A stretch of 47,583 nucleotides of DNA from Myxococcaceae bacterium (GTDB lineage Bacteria; Myxococcota; Myxococcia; Myxococcales; UBA5297). Where the stretch lies: NCBI GenBank assembly GCA_017500825.1, contig JAFVYB010000103.1:1-47583 (forward strand), read 5' to 3'. Shown here piece by piece: positions 18,558 to 27,078 of the stretch. A program made the translations under genes and the position numbers. Each line of letters starts with the position of its first letter. The stretch's first letter is position 1. The notes beneath the pieces were generated by a model, which saw nothing but the letters and a program-made list of their open reading frames with translations, was not told the DNA's origin and did not search any database.

Positions 18558-19964
18558 TCAGGCGCCCGGGGGATCGGATGCCGCAGAAGTGTTTAGCGTC
18601 GGCGTCATGGTGGCAGTGTCGGCCGCTGAGGCAACGTCGCCCTTTGAGTCTTCATCGGCGTCGGCCACCGTTTCGGCGCGGCTGATTTCGACTTTGCTCA
18701 CGTGCCGTTCATCGGCGGAGCGAACGACGAATTCGAGTCCCTGCCAGCTGAGGCGGGCACCATTCGATGGGACTTTTCCGCACAGCGCGGTGACAAAGCC
18801 ACCGATTGTCTCGTAGTCGCCGTCTTCAGGGAATTCGACTCCGAGCGCGTCCTCGACTTCGCGAAGCGGCGTGGAACCTTCCGCAGCGAAATGACCGTCC
18901 GGCAGCGGCTGAATGAGCTTTTCCTCCGCGTCCAGCTCGTCCTGGATCTCGCCGACGATTTCCTCGACCACGTCCTCCAACGTCACAAGACCGCTCGTTC
19001 CGCCGAATTCGTCCACGACGATCGACAGGTGCATTTTGCGCTTCTGGAACTCGCGCAGAAGGCGGCTGATTTTCATCAGCTCGGGCACGAAGAACGCGGG
19101 ACGGACATATTTGGATAGCTGGAAGGTCTCGCGGTCGATGCCCTGGTGCAGGTCGCAGGCGATGTCCTTGATGTAGAGAACGCCGACGATGTTATCGATG
19201 CTCTCCTCGTAGATAGGGATGCGGCTGTGCTCGTTCTCCTCGATGAGCGTCATCACCTCGTCGAAGCGAGCGCCCTTTTCGAGACCGACCATCTGGGTGC
19301 GCGGCACCATGATCTCTTTGACCACGATGTCGGAGAATTCGAGCACCGAGGTGAGCAGCTGCTGCTTGACATCGTCGAGCACGCCTTCTCGGCCGCCCAG
19401 CTCGATGAGGTATTCGATCTCATCGCCCGTGACCTTGGGCTGCTCCTCCTGCTTCTTGCCGCCATTAAGGAGCCAGCTCAGGCCATTGCTCAGCGCCATC
19501 AGGCAGCGCGTCACCGGATAAAAAATCCAAGCGAGGCCGACGATGATGGGGATGGCCGCCTTGGAGAATGCGACGGAGTGGCGACGCGCCAGTGTCTTGG
19601 GCGTGATCTCGCAAAAGGTCAGGACGACGAAGGTCGTCGCGCCTGTCGAAAATGCCAGCGCGCCGGGCACCTCGGGCGCAAGCTTCAGCGTGATCGACGT
19701 GACCAGGGCGCTTAGGCCGATGTTGGCCAGGTTGTTGCCGAACAGGAGTGTCGAGATGATGCGCTCCGGCGATTCAAGCCAGTGGCGCAGGGGATTCTTC
19801 GGATTTTTGCTTTCTTCAATGAGCTGCTGCGTCCGTGCCTCGCTCAGCGAGGTGAGCGCTGTCTCCGCGCCTGAAAAGAAGAAGGAAAGAAGCAGCCCCA
19901 CAAAGACGGCCAGGATTTCCCATAAAGGAATGTCGTCCACGATGTTCTCGAAGCTCCTCGTCAA
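18558..19964 (-). CDS. CNNM/CorC-HlyC family transporter (DUF21, CBS pair, CorC domain)
   Basis: A protein of up to 468 residues. It has a DUF21 membrane domain (about 15-190, with SGAETALTSLSEAR and FCEITPKTLARRH), a CBS pair containing VPRTQM and DEFGGTSGLVTLEDVVEEIVG (about 210-340), and a C-terminal CorC_HlyC domain followed by an acidic Ala/Thr-rich tail. The family is linked to Mg2+/Co2+ export and resistance. The start is uncertain: TTG 19964 lacks a clear ribosome site, while GTG 19940 lies 13 bases after AGGAG. It is upstream of, and likely cotranscribed with, the TMEM165 gene. Confidence 0.9.
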   Translation of the reverse strand: MTRSFENIVDDIPLWEILAVFVGLLLSFFFSGAETALTSLSEARTQQLIEESKNPKNPLRHWLESPERIISTLLFGNNLANIGLSALVTSITLKLAPEVPGALAFSTGATTFVVLTFCEITPKTLARRHSVAFSKAAIPIIVGLAWIFYPVTRCLMALSNGLSWLLNGGKKQEEQPKVTGDEIEYLIELGGREGVLDDVKQQLLTSVLEFSDIVVKEIMVPRTQMVGLEKGARFDEVMTLIEENEHSRIPIYEESIDNIVGVLYIKDIACDLHQGIDRETFQLSKYVRPAFFVPELMKISRLLREFQKRKMHLSIVVDEFGGTSGLVTLEDVVEEIVGEIQDELDAEEKLIQPLPDGHFAAEGSTPLREVEDALGVEFPEDGDYETIGGFVTALCGKVPSNGARLSWQGLEFVVRSADERHVSKVEISRAETVADADEDSKGDVASAADTATMTPTLNTSAASDPPGA

Positions 19965-20046
19965 TCCGTCGGGCCGGCGTCTCCAAGTCGATATCGCGCG
20001 CGATGATTCCGCGAGCAGGCGATGGCAGGGGCCACGACGGGCAACA

Positions 20047-20085
20047 AGCCCTCTCCTCAGATGTTGAGGAGAGGCTTTTTGTTCA
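20047..20085. terminator. Hairpin between ndk and CNNM gene
   Basis: CCTCTCCTCA pairs with TGAGGAGAGG around a four-base loop. The T5 run lies on the plus-strand side, while minus-strand transcription from ndk meets only CUUGUU. It is a strong hairpin but an imperfect terminator for ndk. Confidence 0.55.
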
Positions 20086-20147
20086 ACGGCACTTGAAGGG
20101 GGGGCAATTCCGCAGCGTGCCTGGGCGCGGAAGCCGCAGGGGATGAA

Positions 20148-20573
20148 TCAGCGAGGGCACTGCTCAATTTGCGCAAAGAAATAGGCAACTTCTCGTGCCG
20201 CGCTCGTCGGGCTGTCTGAACCGTGGACCGCGTTGCACTGCACGCTTTCGGCGAACTGCTTTCGGAGCGTTCCCTCTGCGGCGTTTTGTGGGTTGGTAGC
20301 GCCCATGACAGCGCGGTTGCGGGCGATGGCGTCGTCACCTTCGAGGACCATCAGCACCACCGGGCCGCTCGTCATGAAATCGACGAGAGCGGAAAAGAAG
20401 GGCCGTTCGCGATGCTCGGCGTAGAAGCCCTCAGCCTCCTGACGGCTTAGGTGCTTCATCTTCATGGCGATGGGGGTGAGTTTCTCGGCCTCGAAACGGG
20501 CGACGATTTGGCCGACGAGGTGTTTGCGCACAGCGTCTGGCTTGATGATGGAGAGAGTTCTTTCGGTGGCCAT
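20148..20573 (-). CDS. ndk: Nucleoside diphosphate kinase
   Basis: A 141-residue enzyme that balances nucleoside triphosphate pools by transferring the ATP gamma-phosphate through a phospho-histidine. [12 protein letters not shown] opens the protein and NAVHGSDS holds the catalytic His (about 117). Length fits the family (about 140). ATG 20573 directly precedes the conserved start; a longer reading to 20627 adds unconserved residues. It is divergent from clpX across 447 bases. Confidence 0.97.
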   Translation of the reverse strand: MATERTLSIIKPDAVRKHLVGQIVARFEAEKLTPIAMKMKHLSRQEAEGFYAEHRERPFFSALVDFMTSGPVVLMVLEGDDAIARNRAVMGATNPQNAAEGTLRKQFAESVQCNAVHGSDSPTSAAREVAYFFAQIEQCPR

Positions 20574-21020
20574 GTGAGGCGTCCTTTCTGTTTGTCGAGC
20601 GCAGGGGGGGACGAAAAGGCCGCGCAACCTAGTCGAGCCACGAGACTGTTTCCAGCGCCAGTGCGGCCCTTTTTCCGCGCCGCGCCAGCGTGCCCATGCG
20701 ACACAGGAACGCCTCCTTCACCGCTCATCTGGGAAGACTTCTGAAGCGGCCACGCGAGGCTTAGATTTTTGGCGATAACGCTGGTGAAGGCGTCACGTCA
20801 GGCCTCTTCGCTCTGTGTCGGTGACGCGGCGTCGCGACATAAAAAAAGCGGGCGTGCGCTTGGAGGATCGCGTAAACGGCCGCGCTTTTTTTGAGCGCCT
20901 TGCTGGATCGGGTGTGCTGCGGTGGTGGCGGTGTCCGGCGGGCGCGTTTTCAGTTTTCTAGGCCGAATGCGTGGCGAGGGCAGGCAGCCGGGCGCCCCGC
21001 CACATCTCTGGAGGCAGCGC
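20574..21020. other. Divergent intergenic region ndk / clpX
   Basis: A 447-base gene-free stretch that must hold both promoters. The notable structure is a ten-base inverted repeat, AAAAAAAGCG at 20841-20850 and CGCTTTTTTT at 20883-20892, shaped like a bidirectional terminator though no annotated gene ends there. Otherwise nothing recognised. Confidence 0.5.
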
Positions 21021-22322
21021 GTGAGTCGCAAGGGAGAACAAAACTCATCTCTGTCCTGCTCATTTTGCGGGAAGGGACAGCGCGAGGTCCGCAAGCTCAT
21101 CGCCGGACCGACCGTCTACATCTGCGACGAGTGCATCAAGCTGTGCACCGACATCCTCACCGAAGAGGTTGAGCGGGAGGAGCCAGCGCCGCCTCCCAAC
21201 TTGCCGACGCCAGCCGAGATCAAGACCTTCCTCGATGGCTATGTGGTGGGGCAGGACCGCGCCAAGAAGGTGCTCTCGGTGGCCGTCTACAACCACTACA
21301 AGCGCATCTACCAAAAGCGCTCCCGCGACCGTCAGAAGGTGCGTCCCGGGGCGCCGTCCGCTCCGCCGAGTGGCCGCCCAGAAGAGGTCGAGCTGCAGAA
21401 GTCGAACGTGCTCCTCATCGGGCCGACGGGTTCGGGAAAAACACTGCTCGCCCAGTCGCTCGCGCGCTTTCTCAATGTGCCGTTCGCCATCGCCGACGCC
21501 ACCAGCCTGACCGAGGCCGGCTATGTGGGCGAGGACGTCGAGAACATCGTCCAGAACCTCCTGCACAACGCCGACTACGACGTGGAGAAGTGCAGCCGCG
21601 GCATCATCTACATCGATGAGATCGACAAGATCTCGCGCAAGGGCGATTCGCCTTCGTCAACGCGCGATGTCGGCGGCGAGGGGGTCCAGCAGGCGCTCCT
21701 CAAGATCGTCGAGGGCACGCGCGCCAACGTCTCTCCGCGCGGCGGCAAGAAATACAACCAGCAGGAGTTCATCCAGGTCGACACCTCGGACATCCTCTTC
21801 ATCTGTGGCGGCGCCTTTCACGGTATCGAGTCGAGCATCCGTCGCCGCGTGGGCGTCAAGGGCCTGGGTTTCGGTGCCAAGATCGAGCGCCGAGACGAGC
21901 GGTCGGTAGGCGAACTGCTCACCCACGTCGAACCGCAAGATGTGGTCAAGTTCGGCATGATTCCGGAGTTCGTCGGGCGCCTGCCAGTGCTGGCCACCCT
22001 GACCGATCTCAACGAGGCCGACCTCGTCCGCATCCTCACCGAGCCCAAGAACGCGCTCGTCTAGCAGTATCAGAAGATGTTCGAGATGGAGAAAGTGAAG
22101 CTCAGCTTCACCAAGGACGCTCTCAAGGCCATCGCCCGCGAAGCCATGCGCCGCAACGGTGGCGCGCGCGGTCTGCGCTCGATCATGGAGTCGGCCATGC
22201 TCGACATCATGTACGACGTTCCCTACCGAGAGGGGATCAAGGAGTGCAAAATCACCGAGGGCGTCATTCTCAGGCACGAGAGGCCCAATCTCGTCTTTGA
22301 GAAGGAAAAGAAGTCGGCCTGA
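21021..22322 (+). CDS. clpX: ClpX, ATP-dependent Clp protease unfoldase, interrupted by an in-frame TAG
   Basis: Unfoldase subunit that feeds tagged proteins to ClpP. It has an N-terminal C4 zinc domain (CSFCGKGQ and CDECIKLC), Walker A GPTGSGKT, pore loop GYVGED, Walker [10 protein letters not shown], and FGAKIE next to the ClpP-binding loop. The frame meets TAG at 22062-22064, codon 348, exactly where homologues have Lys in KNAL-x-KQYQ. In the same frame it continues [13 protein letters not shown], sensor 2 [11 protein letters not shown] and a normal C-terminus to TGA at 22320. The full span is 433 codons, normal for ClpX (424 in E. coli). GTG 21021 has GGAGG six bases upstream. If UAG terminates, the product lacks most of its small domain and should not form active hexamers. 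No clpP is in the window. Confidence 0.93.
22062..22064 (+). other. In-frame amber codon in clpX
   Basis: TAG followed by CAG TAT CAG. One A-to-T change from AAG would create it. ATG 22077, 12 bases on, could restart an 81-residue fragment, but no good ribosome site precedes it. See findings. Confidence 0.9.
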
Positions 22323-22555
22323 GGCGCATCGCTGGATCGAAAAATGAGGCGGGAGTTCGGTTGTCCGCGTGCCGCAAGGCGTCGGTCGCCGCGCTCCCGT
22401 TTTCGCGTCTGCCCTCTGATGCCCCCGGCGATTCGCAGCGCCTCCGCTCGCCCGCGCATCCTCAGAGAATCCATCGTCCTGCGGGGTTGAGTCGATGTTT
22501 GTCCGAATTCGCCCCTTCCCCGCATTCTTCACCCGCAGTCACTGGAGACGCCGCC

Positions 22556-23707
22556 ATGCGCGCAAAGATCCTCGCTCTTTTTTTCTGCTCATTCTTTGGC
22601 CTGACGGCGCTGGCCTGCGGTTCGAACGGTGGTGACGCCAATGACGAGGGCGACGCTGGTTATGAACAGGATGCAACGACTCCCGATGCGGGGACCGATC
22701 CAGAGCCAGAGGATAAGCCGGACGCCGGGGACGACCCTGTGCCGCCAGCGCCGAACGAGCTGGCTCATCTGTCCGCCTGCTATGTCCCTGCGGAGTGGGG
22801 CAGCGACGCCTTTGACGAGGGCAGCGACTACGCGGTCGAGGCTGGGGTGGAGGGTGGCGAGGCGAGTTACGCGTTTTTGGCGGCGGACTCGTTCGAGAAC
22901 GACAGCTACCGCCAGGAACTGTGGATCGAGCTCTATCCCTCGTCGGCCACTGCAGCGCTGACGGGCTCCTTTGACCTGGCGGACGAGGACTTCACCTACG
23001 CGACGTGCGAGCGCTGTGTCCTGATCGCCGCCGGTGTCTCCGCGAGCGAGATGAAATACTTCCTCGCCGAGTCCGGCACGCTCGAACTGACCGAGGTCAC
23101 GTCCTCGAAAATCAGTGGCGCGCTCATCGATGTCACGCTCGTCGAAGTGACGATTGCCGATGAGGCGACTCTGGCGACCGAGCGCGTTGAGGACGGTTGC
23201 GTGACGCACATCGCCCGTTTCGACTTTGGCCACGCGCCGCCGGAATTGCCCGATCACGTCGCCGCCTGCTTTGTGCCCGAGAGCATCGACTCGCAGGCAT
23301 TCGACGACTTCATCTACGAGCTGATCGCTGATGAGTCGCGCGAGGAGTTTTTCTATCTGGCGATGGATGTCCCGACGCCTGGCTCCGGCATGCCCAGCAT
23401 GACGCTCTACGTGGAGGTGTGGCAGGCCGGCCTTGGCACCTTCGACCTGGCGACCTCGAACAACCACAACGTGCTCATCGAGACGGTCATGCCGGACGGA
23501 CGCGGGAAGGGCTACGTGGCCACCTCCGGCGAGCTGGTGCTCACCGCGCTGAGTGAGACCCTGATGGAGGGCGAGCTGCGCAACGTCGGATTTTCCGCTG
23601 CCGAGATCACCGAAGACAGCTTCTCGCTCATCGATGGCGACGCCTGTGTCACCCAGCTGCCGTCGCTCTTTTTCTCAAGCGCCGACGCCACTGATTTGGG
23701 CGAATAG
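22556..23707 (+). CDS. Lipoprotein with two tandem homologous domains, function unknown
   Basis: A 383-residue protein with a signal ending in the lipobox ALAC, then an acidic Asp/Pro-rich spacer (about 20-65) that would hold the globular part away from the membrane. The rest appears to be an internal duplication: unit 1 begins HLSACYVP and ends DGCVTHIARFDF; unit 2 begins HVAACFVP and ends DACVTQLPSLFF. Both contain a matching strand (ESGTLELTEVTSSKISG versus TSGELVLTALSETLMEG), and each has a cysteine near its start and end, probably disulfide-bonded. ATG 22556 has GGAG nine bases upstream. It ends in TAG, the only such stop in the window, and is followed by a terminator. Confidence 0.8.
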   Translation: MRAKILALFFCSFFGLTALACGSNGGDANDEGDAGYEQDATTPDAGTDPEPEDKPDAGDDPVPPAPNELAHLSACYVPAEWGSDAFDEGSDYAVEAGVEGGEASYAFLAADSFENDSYRQELWIELYPSSATAALTGSFDLADEDFTYATCERCVLIAAGVSASEMKYFLAESGTLELTEVTSSKISGALIDVTLVEVTIADEATLATERVEDGCVTHIARFDFGHAPPELPDHVAACFVPESIDSQAFDDFIYELIADESREEFFYLAMDVPTPGSGMPSMTLYVEVWQAGLGTFDLATSNNHNVLIETVMPDGRGKGYVATSGELVLTALSETLMEGELRNVGFSAAEITEDSFSLIDGDACVTQLPSLFFSSADATDLGE

Positions 23708-23745
23708 CTCTGTCGCGGACGCGCGTGATTCCCATGGATTCGAGA

Positions 23746-23777
23746 GGGGCGCTGCTCTAAGAGGCCGCCCCTTTTTT
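23746..23777 (+). terminator. Intrinsic terminator after the duplicated-domain lipoprotein
   Basis: GGGGCG pairs with CGCCCC, with a possible inner CTCT/AGAG helix, followed by six T residues on the plus strand. Confidence 0.8.
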
Positions 23778-23818
23778 CCGGGGCCGAAGAAGCCCCGACT
23801 CGCCGGAGTTGCCGACAA

Positions 23819-25897
23819 TTGAAGTTCGAAGATGAGGCGCTGCCCGCAGACGCGCGCGCGGTGCTGGAAGAAGAAGAGGCCCTTTTCGAGCGCGTCCTCA
23901 ATGCGCTCAACCGCAAGAAAGCCCGTCAGGGGCGCGATCCCGCGGAGCTCACCGCACGACTTGTCGAGCTGCGCGATTTGGCCGCGAGCGCGGCGTCGTT
24001 CGACCTGCCGACCATCTTTCAGGAGATGAACATGATCCGGGCGCTTTTGGAGCGTTCGGACGAGGCGCCGCTGCCCGACAAGAGCACGCCCTACTTCGCC
24101 CACCTGCGGCTCGAAGAGAACGGCAAGCTCACCGACTACTGTCTGGGGCGCGCCAGCTTCTTCGAGACCTCTTCGGGCGTTCGCATCGTCGATTGGCGTT
24201 ACGCGCCGATCGCTCGCATTTTTTACCGCTACCGAGAGGGCGACCTCTTCGAGGAGCAACTGCCCGGGCGCTTTGCCGAGGGTGTGGTGGCGGCGCGGCG
24301 TATCGTCGTCATTCACAAGGGTGAGCTCACGCGCGTGGTGACGCCGGCGTTCACGCTCATCAAACAGCGCGACGGCCAGTGGGTGAGTCAGCGCGGCGCA
24401 GTGGGGGCGGCGCTCGGCGGAGGCGCGGGAACTGCCACGCGAGCCGGCAGCCTGGGCGTTGGCGACTTGGCGACGGATCGTTCGCGTCAGGCGGATGTCT
24501 CGGCGCTCCTCGATCGCGAGCAGTTCGAAGCACTCTCCTCCAGTGCCGACAAGCCCCTGCTCGTCCTCGGCAGCGCCGGCAGCGGCAAGACCACGGTCGC
24601 CCTGCACCGACTCGCCTCGCTCAACTTCGAGGCACCCCAGCGCTTCCAGCCGCACCGGATGCAGGTCGTCGTTCCCGAGCCAGGCCTGGCCAAGCTCTCG
24701 CACCGCCTCCTCGAACCGCTCCAGCTGGGCAGTGTTCAGGTTCAGACGCTCGACGGCTGGTCCAAGCTGAGCTTCCAGAAGGCGTTCGGCATCCCGCCGC
24801 CCAAGCTCTGCGAAGAGGCGCCGCCGCTCGTCACCAGCCTCAAGCGCCATCCGGCCTTTTATTTCGAGCTGCGCGAACGCCTGCGCGAGGAGGGACCGCG
24901 GCAGTTTGCCGGGCTGCGGCGTGAGCTCGTCGAATTCCTCACCGATCGCGATTTCCTTCAGGCGGTCGTGGCGCGCGCCCAGGGCGGCCTGCCGACCACT
25001 GCCATCGCTTCGACAATGCAGCACACCATGCGCCAGGTGGCGACGTTGACCGAGGTCGGCCTGGCCGGTGACGAGGCGGAGGTGCAGACGCTCGACGGTC
25101 GCGGGCTCGCCGACGACACGCCAGCGGCGTTGGCTGGTTCGGTCGATGTCGAGGATCTGCCTATCTTCTTGATGATGCGCGCGCTGCGAGCCGGCCTTCC
25201 GGGAGAAAAGCTCGCGCACCTCGTCGTCGACGAAGCCGAGGACATCTCGCTCGCGGAACTCTTCGTCATGGGTGAGACGCTCAGCGGCCGCAGCGTGACG
25301 CTCGCCGGCGATGACGCGCAGCAGACGTTTTCCAGTTTTGCCGGTTGGGACGACGCCCTGGAGGCGCTCGGTGCCCGTGGCGCGGCGCGTTGTCGTCTGC
25401 AGGTTTCCTATCGTTGCCCCAAGCCGATTGCCGAGCTGGCGCGCGCCGTCCTCGGACCTCTCGCGCCCGAGGAGGTGACTCAGGCTGGTCGCGATGGCTT
25501 GCCCGTGGGCCGATTCGACTTCCCGGACGAGGCGCAGGCCAACCTCTTCCTTATCGAAGCGCTGCGCGAGCTTGCCGAGCGCGAACCGCAGGCCTCGATT
25601 GGCGTCATTCTCCGCACGCCCGAGGCAGCCAAAGCTTTCCATGCACTCTGCGAAGAAGTGCCCCGAGCTCGCCTCGTCAACAATGGCGACTTCAGCTTTG
25701 CCGCCGGTGTGGACGTGACAGACGTGGGCGCGGTCAAGGGGCTTGAGTTTGACTACGTGGTCGTCCCGGACGCTTCTGCCGCCTGCTACCCCAAGACCGA
25801 TGAGGCGCGCCGCCTGCTGCACGTCGCTGTCTCGCGCGCTTCGCACCAGCTTTGGGTTGCCTCTGCGGGGGTGCCATCGCCTCTGTTGCCCGCCTAA
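23819..25897 (+). CDS. HelD-like superfamily I helicase (UvrD/RNAP-recycling type)
   Basis: A 692-residue SF1 ATPase. A predicted N-terminal coiled coil (about 5-80) precedes the HelD-specific segment PYFAHLRL ... CLGRASFFE ... IVDWRYAPIARIFYRYREG. Helicase motifs follow: Walker A GSAGSGKTTVALHRL (about 256), motif II VDEAEDISL, motif III LAGDDAQQTF, motif IV SYRCPKP, motif V VKGLEFDYVVVPDA and motif VI HVAVSRASHQLW. HelD proteins use ATP to release RNA polymerase from nucleic acid; E. coli helicase IV is a relative, so DNA repair roles remain possible. The start is TTG 23819, ten bases after GGAG, because no ATG precedes the coiled coil. A strong terminator follows. Confidence 0.88.
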   Translation: MKFEDEALPADARAVLEEEEALFERVLNALNRKKARQGRDPAELTARLVELRDLAASAASFDLPTIFQEMNMIRALLERSDEAPLPDKSTPYFAHLRLEENGKLTDYCLGRASFFETSSGVRIVDWRYAPIARIFYRYREGDLFEEQLPGRFAEGVVAARRIVVIHKGELTRVVTPAFTLIKQRDGQWVSQRGAVGAALGGGAGTATRAGSLGVGDLATDRSRQADVSALLDREQFEALSSSADKPLLVLGSAGSGKTTVALHRLASLNFEAPQRFQPHRMQVVVPEPGLAKLSHRLLEPLQLGSVQVQTLDGWSKLSFQKAFGIPPPKLCEEAPPLVTSLKRHPAFYFELRERLREEGPRQFAGLRRELVEFLTDRDFLQAVVARAQGGLPTTAIASTMQHTMRQVATLTEVGLAGDEAEVQTLDGRGLADDTPAALAGSVDVEDLPIFLMMRALRAGLPGEKLAHLVVDEAEDISLAELFVMGETLSGRSVTLAGDDAQQTFSSFAGWDDALEALGARGAARCRLQVSYRCPKPIAELARAVLGPLAPEEVTQAGRDGLPVGRFDFPDEAQANLFLIEALRELAEREPQASIGVILRTPEAAKAFHALCEEVPRARLVNNGDFSFAAGVDVTDVGAVKGLEFDYVVVPDASAACYPKTDEARRLLHVAVSRASHQLWVASAGVPSPLLPA

Positions 25898-25924
25898 ATC
25901 GCACGCCGCGTGTTTGTCGAAAGC

Positions 25925-25960
25925 GCCCCTCTCAGCCTCGGCTGTTGAGGGGCTTTTTTT
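25925..25960 (+). terminator. Intrinsic terminator after the HelD-like gene
   Basis: GCCCCTC pairs with GAGGGGC, with an inner CAGC/GCTG helix closing a four-base loop, followed by T7. Confidence 0.88.
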
Positions 25961-26525
25961 GTGTCGTCTTGGAGGCAATTGGAGGCATTGCCGCGCCATG
26001 CCTGTGCGACAAACCCACAAATTCCGATGATTTGTCCCGCTTCCGGAAGAGTAAGTCGGACTTTATTTTCATCGTTTGGAGAAAGGCGCTAACGGCGCCC
26101 AGTGGGTAACCTTTATGCGGCCCGTGTTGCGGAAAAGTCGTGAACGCGCGGTTCATACGTCGATCTTTGTCACGCATTGAAACCGGAAGGTGTCTCGTGG
26201 GTATTCGTTCGCGTCATCGGGAATCTTTGTTCGCAAGCAGTCTGGGATCCTCAACAGCGCTATCCGAATCTGTGGCTCATGAAAAATCTCCTGTAAAAAC
26301 AAGAGGTTAGCTTTTGTTTTGGCGGTTCTGTGGGGATTTTGGATGTGGCGCGGTTGAGTAGAAAATCGTCGAGTGGGGGTTTCAAAAAAGTGAAAAAAAG
26401 CGCTTTTTTTCGATTGCAGGCTGCAATGTGGATGCCTAAAAGGCGCGCCGAATCAATGAATCAGTGAAGTCATTGATTCGGATTTCCAGGGTTTTCACCC
26501 CCCAACACTCAGTGAGGAATTCAAA
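25961..26525 (+). promoter_or_regulatory. Long palindrome-rich leader upstream of the GRP-motif protein gene
   Basis: Some 565 bases with no credible gene and visibly lower GC than the surroundings. Within the last 140 bases are three separate palindromes: AAAAAAAGCGCTTTTTTT at 26393-26410, ATTGCAGGCTGCAAT at 26413-26427, and a 12-bp inverted repeat CCGAATCAATGA (26448-26459) / TCATTGATTCGG (26470-26481). A GGCGC/GCGCC hairpin is at 26085-26099. No promoter hexamers are convincing enough to name. Confidence 0.6.
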
Positions 26526-26915
26526 ATGGCTAAGATGGATTTGAGTGCAGTGCTCCGTGTAATCGTTGCTGAAGAAGTTAAAGCTCAGCTCGCGCCCTAT
26601 GCTGACGTTCTCGGTGACCTGCAGAAGCTCGTTGGAACGGACGTTCCCCGCCGTGGTCCGGGTCGTCCCACCGCCCGCGTTGAGAAGCCGCGCCGCGCCC
26701 CCCGCGCCGACAAGAACATTGTCAGCGATGCCGCCAAAGAGGCCGTTGCCCGCTATCAGGACGGCCAGCTCGTTCGCTACAAGCAGGGCCGTGGCGAGTT
26801 CGAGGCCATGATCGTTGGCATCGATGCCGAGATGGGTCTGCTCAAGCTGGAGCGCACCTCTGATAAGAAGCAGGTCGCTCGCCCCGCCGACAAGGTCTAC
26901 CCTGTCATGGGCTGA
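26526..26915 (+). CDS. Small basic protein with AT-hook-like GRP motif and SH3-like C-terminus
   Basis: A 129-residue protein not recognised by name. Residues 1-40 are a helical region (LRVIVAEEVKAQLAPYADVLGDLQKL), possibly for oligomerisation. The middle is rich in Arg, Lys and Pro and holds RRGPGRPTARVEKPRRAPR, reminiscent of an AT-hook (core GRP). The C-terminus (about 78-127) alternates strands like a small SH3/KOW fold: GQLVRYKQGRGEFEAMIVGID. The ribosome site GAGGAA seven bases before ATG is strong, the gene has its own terminator, and it stands alone, all suggesting an abundant product. I infer a nucleoid-associated or DNA/RNA-binding role; this is not shown. Confidence 0.8.
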   Translation: MAKMDLSAVLRVIVAEEVKAQLAPYADVLGDLQKLVGTDVPRRGPGRPTARVEKPRRAPRADKNIVSDAAKEAVARYQDGQLVRYKQGRGEFEAMIVGIDAEMGLLKLERTSDKKQVARPADKVYPVMG

Positions 26916-26950
26916 GACTCGCGCTTGGACACGCCTGCCGTGTCATGAAG

Positions 26951-26988
26951 AGCCGAGGACGCCGAGAGCGTTCTCGGCTTTTTCTTTT
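26951..26988 (+). terminator. Intrinsic terminator after the GRP-motif protein gene
   Basis: AGCCGAG can pair with CTCGGCT, or GCCGAGA with TCTCGGC around a four-base loop, in both cases leading into TTTTTCTTTT. The two competing upstream arms are a mild curiosity. Confidence 0.8.
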
Positions 26989-27078
26989 GGAGGAGGAGTG
27001 AGGAGAATTTGACCTGCGGCGCGTCCTGCCTCAAAAGGCGCCGTTTTTTCGAATCCCCTGAACCGAAGGATGGAAACG

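Noticed and set aside
22077..22322. Separate small gene for the ClpX C-terminal piece
   Set aside because: It is the in-frame continuation of ClpX and ATG 22077 is an internal Met without a ribosome site; reinitiation is possible but unsupported.
23675..26020. 781-codon minus-strand frame opposite the HelD-like gene
   Set aside because: Composition is that of a GC shadow; helicase motifs lie on the plus strand in order.
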